Source of the DNA: Candidatus Pelagibacterales bacterium
GTDB taxonomy: Bacteria; Pseudomonadota; Alphaproteobacteria; TMED109
Direction of reading: 5' to 3'
Length of the DNA stretch: 43,335 nt
Assembly: GCA_002715265.1 (NCBI GenBank)
Contig: PAYS01000017.1
Span: forward strand, 23,440-66,774
The notes below the pieces were generated by a model. The model searched no databases, was not told the DNA's origin, and saw only the letters and a program-made list of their open reading frames with translations. Below, piece after piece: positions 15,110 through 22,441 of the stretch. A program made the translations under genes and the position numbers. Each line of letters starts with the position of its first letter. The first letter of the stretch is position 1.

Positions 15110-17248
15110 TTATGAAGTTCTTTTTTTAGGGTTACTGGTATCAGGAACAAATGCTCCTAATTTTTCATTAGATGATTCAAGTTTATTTAAAAGGTTAGAT
15201 TCTGGCCATGATAAATTATCGGCATTTCTATGAGTTTCAATTTCTTTATTAATTTTATCAATACCAATTTTATCTGCTTGCCACATTGGCCCTCCTCTAT
15301 GTGAAGGAAAGCCATATCCGTTAATGTAGCATACATCAATGTCTGATGCTCTAAATGCATGTCCTTCTTCTAATATACGAGTTCCTTCATTGATGAGAGC
15401 TCCATGTAAGCGGGATAAAATTTCGTCTTCGCTAATTTCTCGAGGGTTTATTCCTTTTTCTCTTCTAACATCTTCAATAATTTTTAAAACCTCTGGGTCT
15501 GATTCTCTTCTTCTAGTTTGAGGGTCATATTTATAAAATCCTTTACCTACTTTTTGACCAAAACGTCCTAATTCGCAGAGTCTATCCGCGACAGTAGAAG
15601 CGTATTTTTTTCCTTCGTAATAATTTTCTTCTTTATGTCTTTTTCTTATGAGCCAACCTACATCATTTCCAGCTAAGTCATTGACTGCAAAAGGACCCAT
15701 TGCCCAGCCCCATTTTTCGGCAGCAGCATCGACTTGTTCAGGTGTGGCGCCCTCTTCTACAAGTAAGTGAGCTTGCATTACATATTGGTGAAACATTCTG
15801 TTGCCCACGAATCCATCACAATTTCCGGCTATGATACCAACCTTTTTAATTTTTTTTGCAAGCTTCATAAGAGTTGCTAAAATATCTAAACTTGTTTGGC
15901 TTCCTCTCACTATTTCTAAGAGACGCATAACATTTGCAGGACTAAAAAAATGTGTTCCTACTACTTCGGTAGGTCTGTTAGTGGCATTTGCTATTTCATC
16001 AATATCGAGAGTAGAAGTATTAGAAGCTAGAATTGCCCCTTTTTTAGCTAAAGAGTCTATTTTACTAAAAATTTCTTTTTTAATATTCATTTCTTCAAAT
16101 ACTGCTTCAATAATTATATCGGCATCTTTAATAACATCCCAGTCTAAAGTTGCGTTGAGAAGCCCCATTCTTTTATCCATATTGGTCTGACTTAATCTTC
16201 CTTTAGATACTGTAGCAGCATAATTTTTTTTAATTATATTCATTCCTTTATCCAGAAACTCTTGACTAGTTTCTATAACGCTTACTGGAATTCCAGCATT
16301 TACAAAACTCATTGCAATTCCACCACCCATGGTTCCACATCCTATAACTACAGCTTTATTTATAGGTCTTAATGGCGTATCTTTATCTAATCCAGGAATT
16401 TTATTTGCCATTCTTTCAGAGAAGAAAGAATGAATTAATGCTTCAGATTCATCAGAATCATGACATATTTGAAATAATTCTCTCTCGTTTTTTAATCCTG
16501 CATCAAAGTTCAGATCTACAGCTCCTCTTACTGCTTCTATGCATCTTAAAGGTCCTTCTCTTCCTCTTAATTTAGGAGTAATTTTTTTAATAGCATTGTC
16601 AAAAATATCGCTTGATACATTTGAGACTTTCTCACTTCTTTCTCTAGTTTTAGGGTGAGTGTTTTTGGATATTATTGTTTGTGCAAAAACCATAGTTTTT
16701 TCAATTAATTCTTCAAGACTATTTGTTTCGTGAACTTCTTCAACCAAACCCTCTTCCAATGCTTTTTTTGCAGGAATAGGATTTCCTGAAGTAATCATCT
16801 CAAGTGCTAATTCTGGACCCACTAGTCTTGGAAGTCTCTGCGTTCCTCCTGCTCCAGGTAGAAGACCTAATTTTACCTCTGGTAAACCAAGCATAGTTTT
16901 AGAATCTGCAACTCTATATTGACAGCCCATAGAAACTTCTAAACCACCACCTAAAGGAGTACCATGTAATGCAGCTATTGTTGGTTTAGATGAATCTTCA
17001 TAAGCATTTATTACTGAATTAAGATCTGGACTTTTGGCAGGTTTTCCAAATTCAGATATATCTGCACCAGCCATAAAAGTTCTTCCCCCTCCAGTTACTA
17101 TTAAAGCTTCTGCACCATCATCATTTATACCTTGTTCTAAACATTCGGCCAGCCCCTGTCTTACTGCTTGTGATAAAGCATTTACTGGAGGGTTATTAAC
17201 TGTGATAATGCCAATATTTTCTTTAAGTTCATACGTAACTGGACTCAT
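15110..17248 (-). CDS. 3-hydroxyacyl-CoA dehydrogenase / enoyl-CoA hydratase fusion (FadB/FadJ-type)
   Basis: Multifunctional beta-oxidation enzyme of 712 residues. The N-terminal crotonase domain (about 1-190) has FMAGADISEFG and PLGGGLEVSMGCQYRVA for the oxyanion hole. The two catalytic Glu are in GGGLEVSMG and LPEVKLGLLPGAGGTQRL. The NAD-binding domain starts near 300 with VVIGCGTMGGGIAMSF. The 3HCDH C-terminal domain carries GTHFFSPANVMRLLEIV and GFVGNRMFHQY. It partners with the thiolase downstream. The enzyme type is clear; whether it is the general fatty acid complex or one dedicated to the neighbouring acyl-CoA genes is open. Confidence 0.95.
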   Translation of the reverse strand: MSPVTYELKENIGIITVNNPPVNALSQAVRQGLAECLEQGINDDGAEALIVTGGGRTFMAGADISEFGKPAKSPDLNSVINAYEDSSKPTIAALHGTPLGGGLEVSMGCQYRVADSKTMLGLPEVKLGLLPGAGGTQRLPRLVGPELALEMITSGNPIPAKKALEEGLVEEVHETNSLEELIEKTMVFAQTIISKNTHPKTRERSEKVSNVSSDIFDNAIKKITPKLRGREGPLRCIEAVRGAVDLNFDAGLKNERELFQICHDSDESEALIHSFFSERMANKIPGLDKDTPLRPINKAVVIGCGTMGGGIAMSFVNAGIPVSVIETSQEFLDKGMNIIKKNYAATVSKGRLSQTNMDKRMGLLNATLDWDVIKDADIIIEAVFEEMNIKKEIFSKIDSLAKKGAILASNTSTLDIDEIANATNRPTEVVGTHFFSPANVMRLLEIVRGSQTSLDILATLMKLAKKIKKVGIIAGNCDGFVGNRMFHQYVMQAHLLVEEGATPEQVDAAAEKWGWAMGPFAVNDLAGNDVGWLIRKRHKEENYYEGKKYASTVADRLCELGRFGQKVGKGFYKYDPQTRRRESDPEVLKIIEDVRREKGINPREISEDEILSRLHGALINEGTRILEEGHAFRASDIDVCYINGYGFPSHRGGPMWQADKIGIDKINKEIETHRNADNLSWPESNLLNKLESSNEKLGAFVPDTSNPKKRTS

Positions 17249-17343
17249 TTTTTGCTCCTTAATAAAACTTTTTGATTTTTTGAAATCTGATTATACTTTA
17301 AGCATAAAATCTATACAACTACTAATTTTGATATAAAAAATAT

Positions 17344-17371
17344 TTGTTCAAAAGTCATTTTACATTATAAA
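17344..17371 (+). promoter_or_regulatory. Putative promoter of tRNA-Arg
   Basis: TTGTTC (17344-17349), a 16-base spacer and TATAAA (17366-17371) lie upstream of the tRNA gene. The predicted start near 17378-17381 would give a precursor leader of about 28 bases. The -35 match is weak. Confidence 0.35.
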
Positions 17372-17380
17372 TATTTTAGT

Positions 17381-17416
17381 GGGGACGTATGTGCGGTTGG
17401 TAAGCACGGGGACGTA
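17381..17416 (+). repeat. Direct repeat of the tRNA 5' end with an intervening hairpin
   Basis: GGGGACGTA occurs at 17381-17389 and again at 17408-17416, where it forms the start of the tRNA acceptor arm. Between them GTGC (17391-17394) and GCAC (17404-17407) can pair around a 9-base loop, ending exactly where the mature tRNA begins. The block is noticeably more GC-rich than its surroundings. It may be a processing signal or the remnant of a duplication. Confidence 0.5.
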
Positions 17417-17484
17417 GCTCAGCTGGATAGAGCAATTGATTCCTAATCAATAGGTCGGAGGTTCGAATCCTCTCGTTCCCACCA
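17408..17484 (+). tRNA. tRNA-Arg (anticodon CCU)
   Basis: A 77-base cloverleaf with 3' CCA encoded. Acceptor GGGGACG (17408-17414) pairs with CGTTCCC before discriminator A (17481). The D arm is GCTCAGCTGGATAGAGC, the anticodon stem is ATTGA/TCAAT around loop TTCCTAA with CCT at positions 34-36, and the T arm is GGAGG-TTCGAAT-CCTCT. It reads the rare AGG arginine codon. Its last base abuts the stop codon of the convergent CoA-transferase-like gene with no gap. Confidence 0.96.
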
Positions 17485-18303
17485 TTAGTTATTTCCTAGC
17501 AGTATGCCGTGTGGATCAATGTCTTCACGTATAATTTTTAGTTCGTGTTTTTGTGGTGATTTGGTATTTTTTATATTGTTTAGATTTCCTAATTCAAAAC
17601 CTGTTGAATCTTGAAGATCTTTTAAACTTACATTTGGATGGATAGACCTTACTTTAATTTTGCCTTTAATTTTATCAAAATCAAAAATACATTTTGGAGT
17701 AATAACTAGTTCAGGTCCTCCTCTAGTTAAGCCAAGCTTTTTTCTTCCTTTTTTACCATCTGGGTAGCCTACTCCCGTAATATAGTCTACTTTGTTTGTA
17801 AAAGCTCTTTTTTCATGATGTGGCATCATCACATATTCTCTTCCAAACATTGAAAAATGTTCTGGAAGAAAAATAGGTCCTACCATTCTTACTCTAGGTT
17901 TATCGTGATTTCCAATACAAACACTATTTATATTTCCCTGTTTATCAATTTGAATTCCTGATCCAAAACCAAAACTAATACTCCCTCTTCTAAAACTATA
18001 TTGGTAAGGATATGTAAGATATTGCCCTTCGCAGGGAATGTCTCTCAAAGTTTCATCATATTCAGCATTAGGAAGGCGTGTTAATTTTGATAAATCAGGG
18101 TTTTGTATCCATCCTGCGAAAATAATATTTAAATCAGGAGCGTGAGTACGTCTTGCTAGCTCCATTGCTACTAATGGAATTGCGGTAATATATAGTGCTG
18201 CAGGTCCTCCAGTAGCTAAACCAGTAAAACCTACTTCACCATTTTTAAATTCTTTAGATAAATTAACAGCAATAAGCTCATTCAAAGTGTAGTCTATATT
18301 CAT
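17485..18303 (-). CDS. CoA-transferase-fold subunit beta, IpdB-like
   Basis: Second subunit of a heteromeric class I CoA-transferase-fold enzyme, 272 residues. The N-terminal part (EVGFTGLATGGPAALYITAI) and a C-terminal segment with SIHPNVSLKDLQDSTGFEL and a late IDPHGI resemble, from memory, IpdB. IpdAB of Mycobacterium and Rhodococcus hydrolyses a cyclic keto-acyl-CoA in steroid ring degradation. I do not see the S-E-N-G type motif with the catalytic Glu of true 3-oxoacid CoA-transferases, which also favours a hydrolase-like role. It starts by 4-base overlap with the alpha subunit. The alternative is a glutaconate or other dicarboxylate CoA-transferase. Confidence 0.75.
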   Translation of the reverse strand: MNIDYTLNELIAVNLSKEFKNGEVGFTGLATGGPAALYITAIPLVAMELARRTHAPDLNIIFAGWIQNPDLSKLTRLPNAEYDETLRDIPCEGQYLTYPYQYSFRRGSISFGFGSGIQIDKQGNINSVCIGNHDKPRVRMVGPIFLPEHFSMFGREYVMMPHHEKRAFTNKVDYITGVGYPDGKKGRKKLGLTRGGPELVITPKCIFDFDKIKGKIKVRSIHPNVSLKDLQDSTGFELGNLNNIKNTKSPQKHELKIIREDIDPHGILLGNN

Positions 18304-19208
18304 TTTTGTGTATCCACTTGGAGCAGAGAAGATAAATGTGCTCCTCCTATTTTATTAAGATAATCATCATTATTTTTTGATGAATGTATGTATTTATTTA
18401 TGTATTTTTTAAAAGATTCGTTATTGTCTGATGCTCTAATATATTCATTCCAATGTTCTTCATCGTCTGAATATTTACCTAACATAGAAGTAGGGTGAGC
18501 TCCGAAAGGTGCTAACGAAATACTTTTTACCCTGTGATTAGGAATTTCTATTAAATTAGGATGTTTTTTAATAAAATTATTACTTACTATTTTTTCCACT
18601 GTAACTAACGTATTTTCGCAACTTCTAGATATTAATATATCCAAACTTTGAGCCATATTTTTGTAACTTGGAGATATTATATTGCCAAATTCATCTGCTG
18701 CTAATGCGTGAATAATTGCTACATTTGGTTTGGCGGCAGGAACTGCGTGCAATATTTTTTTTGTAATTGGACATAAAAACTTTTTTATATTTTTATTAAG
18801 TTTAACAATATCAGTTCCTCCTAAACCAGCTGCAGGCCAAAAATCAAGATTTTCTTGGCTAGCTCTAAACCTATCTATACAAATTAATTCAGGATAATCT
18901 ATTACTTTGATTTTGCCTTTTTCAGCGTAATTTCTAAAGTTTGGTGCTAATCCATACTTTTCAAATCCCACATAACTAGTTTCAATTGATTTTAAACTAT
19001 TAGCACCAATTAAAATGTCAGATTCTATGCTATTTGTTACTCCAATTACAGTTAGATTTTTAATTTTTTGTTTAATGATTTCTCTAACAAAAGCCATAGG
19101 TCTCTGATAAATTGCAAACCCTCCTATAGCTATAGTATCGCCTTTATTAATATTTTTTACAGCATCTTCCAAGTTAATTATTTTTTTTGATCTTTTAGGA
19201 AATGACAT
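18300..19208 (-). CDS. CoA-transferase-fold subunit alpha, IpdA/GctA-like
   Basis: First subunit of the pair, 302 residues. It opens with a typical GDTIAIGGFAIYQRPMAFVREI segment (about 19-40). It has FWPAAGLGGTDIV at mid-protein, VPAAKPNVAIIHALAADEFGN as the CoA-transferase core strand-turn, VTVEKIVS, and APFGAHPTSMLGKYSDD near 240. A Glu in VIDYPELI (about 104) could match the catalytic Glu reported for IpdA, but this needs an alignment. The 4-base overlap with the beta subunit indicates stoichiometric synthesis. It lies 62 bases downstream of the sirtuin gene on the same strand. Confidence 0.78.
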   Translation of the reverse strand: MSFPKRSKKIINLEDAVKNINKGDTIAIGGFAIYQRPMAFVREIIKQKIKNLTVIGVTNSIESDILIGANSLKSIETSYVGFEKYGLAPNFRNYAEKGKIKVIDYPELICIDRFRASQENLDFWPAAGLGGTDIVKLNKNIKKFLCPITKKILHAVPAAKPNVAIIHALAADEFGNIISPSYKNMAQSLDILISRSCENTLVTVEKIVSNNFIKKHPNLIEIPNHRVKSISLAPFGAHPTSMLGKYSDDEEHWNEYIRASDNNESFKKYINKYIHSSKNNDDYLNKIGGAHLSSLLQVDTQK

Positions 19209-19270
19209 ATTTTAACCATTTTATTAAAAATTAGACTATATGCTATAGTAAAAATTGTACTGAGTTAAGT

Positions 19271-20017
19271 TCAAAATTTAATATTTGAAAGAGTTTTTCC
19301 TATTTCGTCATTTATTACTAAATGAGCAATTGAATCTAATTCTGTATTCTCTCTATTAATAATTATTAATTTTGATCCATTCTTTCGTGCAATGATGGGT
19401 AAATTTGCAGCAGGATAAACTTTAAGCGATGAACCTATGACTATGAATAAATCACATTCAAGGGCAGCTTTTTCCGCGACCCTCATCTCTTTTTCTGGCA
19501 TAGGTTGTCCAAAAGATATGGTGGCTGATTTAATAATTCCATTACAGTCAGAACATTTAGGAGCAACAGTATAGTTATTATTATTTTTTTCCAAAAATCT
19601 TTTTACATATTTTAGTTCGTATCTTTTATTACAATTAAGACATTTAGCAAAAGTACTATTTCCATGTAATTCAATAATTTTATTAGATTGAATCCCTGAA
19701 TCGTGATGAAGATTATCAATATTTTGAGTTATGACGTAAGAAACCTTATGTAATTTAAAAAGCTTAGCTATTACTTTGTGTCCTATATTAGGTTTAGCAA
19801 TATTTATATCTTTATCGATTTCAAATTTTCGTCTCCATGATTCTAGTTGCCATTTTTCAGATGAAATGAAGTCTTGAAACATTATTGGTTTCATCCTTGT
19901 CCAAATTCCTCCAGGGCTTCTAAAATCAGGTATTCCTGATTCTGTGCTTATTCCAGCACCTGTAAAAAAAACAATATTATTAGAGCTTTGTATTAATTCA
20001 TTTAAACTATAATTCAT
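19271..20017 (-). CDS. cobB: NAD-dependent protein deacylase (sirtuin, CobB-type)
   Basis: Removes acyl groups from lysine side chains using NAD. 248 residues from ATG 20017; the frame extends 10 codons upstream, but this ATG overlaps the upstream stop as TAATG and gives a standard sirtuin N-terminus. Motifs: FTGAGISTESGIPDFRSP (about 18-35), TQNIDNLHHDSG, the catalytic His in ELHGN, a four-Cys zinc site (CLNC and CSDC), and FGQPMPEKEM and GSSLKVYP. Coupling to the DpgC-like gene suggests it may reverse acylation of acyl-CoA enzymes, but general CobB function is equally possible. Confidence 0.94.
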   Translation of the reverse strand: MNYSLNELIQSSNNIVFFTGAGISTESGIPDFRSPGGIWTRMKPIMFQDFISSEKWQLESWRRKFEIDKDINIAKPNIGHKVIAKLFKLHKVSYVITQNIDNLHHDSGIQSNKIIELHGNSTFAKCLNCNKRYELKYVKRFLEKNNNNYTVAPKCSDCNGIIKSATISFGQPMPEKEMRVAEKAALECDLFIVIGSSLKVYPAANLPIIARKNGSKLIIINRENTELDSIAHLVINDEIGKTLSNIKF

Positions 20018-21384
20018 TATTCTTTTGGCCTTGAGGCTGCATTCCAATAATATTCTAAATTTTTAATTAGGGCAGGACTAAAGTGACAGTATGCTTGGTC
20101 ATGACAATAAGCGCTCATATATTTTCTAAATGTATCTAGAGGTTCTTGTCCAATTCTAAATGCTCTTCTATTGCTAGAAGCCCCTACTACTCCCGAGTTA
20201 GTATAGGCGTTTATTGTTTTTAATAGGCTTTTATCCATATTATTTTTTGAAATAATTTCGTCGCAAATTAGTTTTCCCTCTGGTGAATTAGATTTAATAG
20301 TTAGGCCATTTTGTATAGCTTGCCTTGCAATTCTATCTCCTGTAAACCTCCATAACCTTAAATTTGCCATCCCTGGAATTATACCTTCTTTCCTTGCAGG
20401 TAGAGTCATATAGCTTTGATCTTCAGCCATAATATGATCCATAACTAAAAGATATTGGCATCCTCCTCCTATTGCAAAAGTATCTAAAGTTGCTATCCAT
20501 GGCTTTTCTTTGATTGGAAAGAGTGAATTTTCAGGAGAAGTATCTGTATTAGCAATTCCTCGAAAAACTTTATTTACTGCCCCCATGTCTCTTATGATAT
20601 ACCAAAGGAAAGAAATTTTACCTTGATATAAATGTGTCAAATTTATACCAGCACCAAAAGTTCTTTTGTCAGCATATTTTGGATGATCGACTTTTTCTCC
20701 TCTTAATACACAAATTTCAGTATCATCATCTAAGATAGCTAGATCAATTGCTGCTTCAAGTGGTAATAGGGTTCTCTCATCTTCAGCATTTAAATACTGT
20801 TTATTCTCTAATGTTACAATTATGTGTTTGTCGTATTTTTTTACACTGGCACCATCGAATTGAACTTTTTTATTAGTTTTAAATTCATCCATTTTTTCTT
20901 TAGCTAATTGACTAGGTAGCAACATAGAATGACACAAATGATTGCCTTCTTCTTGGTGAGATAAAATTGATGACAAAAATAATCCTTGGTCAGTTTCAAT
21001 ACCATCTTTATCTTTTAAAAACTTCTTATTCTCTATTATAAGTTCTTCTTTAGAAGGATTTAAATAAGGAACATAGTCGTTAGCAGAAAAAACTAATTCA
21101 TTGATTTTAAAATGGTTTTTTTTATTATGAGTTATTAAGTTATAGATTGTTTTAGAGTGCTCATCTAAAAACACTTTCTTTGTATTTTCAACAACTGCTC
21201 TTAATTTTTTTCTGTCTTTTTTTATTTTGATTTTATTATTTTCAGATATTGCTTCTTTCCAAAAATTACTAAAATATTTTTTATCTTTTTGAAAATTGTT
21301 TGTTAATTTTGCATCGAATTTAAGAATATTATTATTATTTATATTTAGTTTTTTTATTTGATTCATTAAGTTTTTTATTTTCAT
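20017..21384 (-). CDS. DpgC-like crotonase-fold dioxygenase homologue
   Basis: 455 residues: an N-terminal, mainly helical part (about 1-180) followed by a crotonase-fold domain. From memory it matches DpgC, the enzyme that oxidises 3,5-dihydroxyphenylacetyl-CoA with O2 without metal or organic cofactor. Shared-looking segments are NHLCHSMLLP (148-157), YLNAEDERT (197-205), VLRGEKVDHPKYADKRTFGA (226-245), GINLTHLYQGKIS (246-258), DTFAIGGGCQYLLVMDH (301-317) and LPARKEGIIPGMANLRLWRF (328-347). Ordinary enoyl-CoA hydratases lack the long N-terminal part. It lies 6 bases after the iminopeptidase and overlaps cobB by one base. Glycopeptide synthesis genes are absent, so the natural substrate is unknown; an aryl- or cyclic acyl-CoA is the best guess. 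A non-oxygenase hydratase of the same subfamily remains possible. Confidence 0.8.
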   Translation of the reverse strand: MKIKNLMNQIKKLNINNNNILKFDAKLTNNFQKDKKYFSNFWKEAISENNKIKIKKDRKKLRAVVENTKKVFLDEHSKTIYNLITHNKKNHFKINELVFSANDYVPYLNPSKEELIIENKKFLKDKDGIETDQGLFLSSILSHQEEGNHLCHSMLLPSQLAKEKMDEFKTNKKVQFDGASVKKYDKHIIVTLENKQYLNAEDERTLLPLEAAIDLAILDDDTEICVLRGEKVDHPKYADKRTFGAGINLTHLYQGKISFLWYIIRDMGAVNKVFRGIANTDTSPENSLFPIKEKPWIATLDTFAIGGGCQYLLVMDHIMAEDQSYMTLPARKEGIIPGMANLRLWRFTGDRIARQAIQNGLTIKSNSPEGKLICDEIISKNNMDKSLLKTINAYTNSGVVGASSNRRAFRIGQEPLDTFRKYMSAYCHDQAYCHFSPALIKNLEYYWNAASRPKE

Positions 21385-21390
21385 ATAAAT

Positions 21391-22335
21391 TTATCCTTCA
21401 TTTTTAATTCTTTCTAAAGTTTGAAGTATTTCATTCCTAATCATAGGCTCTGAAGAACTGTGCCCTGCTTTTTCTATAATTTTAATTTCTGAATTTGTCC
21501 AAGCTTTAGACAAATCGTAAGCGCTTTGAGGTGGGCAAATTACATCGTATCTTCCCTGGATAATATAGCCTTTAATATTTTTTATTTTATACACATTATC
21601 AAGTAATTGGTTTTCTTCTAAGAATAAATTATTTTTGAAATAATGTGCTTCTATACGCGCTAAATTTAATGCTGATTTAATATCTACAAAGTCCTCTTTT
21701 ACAGAATTATTAGGAAGATAAGTTGAACAATTTGCCTCATACCTAGCCCAGGCAATTCCTGCCTCCTCATTTATTTTAGGGTTTTTATTAATAAGTCTTT
21801 CATAATAGCTATCTAGCAAGTTATTTTGCTCTTTCGTAGACAAAATACTAACAAACTTTTTCCAATATTCTGGAAATATATTTTTCATACCATAAAGGAA
21901 CCAATCTATTTCTTGCTGTCTACACAAAAATATTCCTCTTAAAATAATGTTTATAATATTATTAGGATATTTTTGGGAATAAGCTATAGCGAGAGAAGAT
22001 CCCCAACTACCTCCAAATATATTCCATTTATTTATTTTAAGGTATATTCTGATTTTTTCTATATCTTCTATTAAATCTGGAGTTGTATTATTATCTATGC
22101 TTCCTGAGGGTATTGATCTGCCGCAACCTCTTTGATCAAATATGATAATGTTATAGTATTTAGGGTTAAAAAATTGTCTTAAGGATGTATTGCCACCCGC
22201 CCCTGGTCCTCCGTGAAGAACCAAAATAGGAACACCATTTTTATTTCCTATTTTTTCCCAATAAATTTTGTGGTTATTACCAACGTCTAATAATCCAAAA
22301 TCATAGGGTTCTATTAAAGGGTATAATTTTCTCAT
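21391..22335 (-). CDS. pip: prolyl iminopeptidase
   Basis: Alpha/beta-hydrolase that removes N-terminal proline from peptides; cytosolic S33 family. 314 residues from ATG 22335, matching the usual MR-LYP-IEP opening. An upstream in-frame ATG at 22404 would add 23 residues that reach towards the divergent promoter and do not fit the family. Motifs: LVLHGGPGAGG oxyanion loop (about 38-48), FDQRGCGRS (about 66-74), nucleophile S110 in GGSWGSS, and a late GHSSSEP His. The acid is probably in GRYDVICPP. It heads a minus-strand run with the DpgC-like, sirtuin and CoA-transferase-like genes. Confidence 0.9.
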   Translation of the reverse strand: MRKLYPLIEPYDFGLLDVGNNHKIYWEKIGNKNGVPILVLHGGPGAGGNTSLRQFFNPKYYNIIIFDQRGCGRSIPSGSIDNNTTPDLIEDIEKIRIYLKINKWNIFGGSWGSSLAIAYSQKYPNNIINIILRGIFLCRQQEIDWFLYGMKNIFPEYWKKFVSILSTKEQNNLLDSYYERLINKNPKINEEAGIAWARYEANCSTYLPNNSVKEDFVDIKSALNLARIEAHYFKNNLFLEENQLLDNVYKIKNIKGYIIQGRYDVICPPQSAYDLSKAWTNSEIKIIEKAGHSSSEPMIRNEILQTLERIKNEG

Positions 22336-22441
22336 ACTTTCACAATTACTTATATAATATAATAATATTTCAAATAATTTTAGTTGATTTGTTTTAGATT
22401 GCATAGATAATGTTATTATAAATTAGGCTATAGGGTCTAAA

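Noticed and set aside
15801-16190. A 129-codon open frame on the plus strand inside the FadB/J-type gene
   Set aside because: It mirrors a conserved dehydrogenase domain on the other strand and has no family features.
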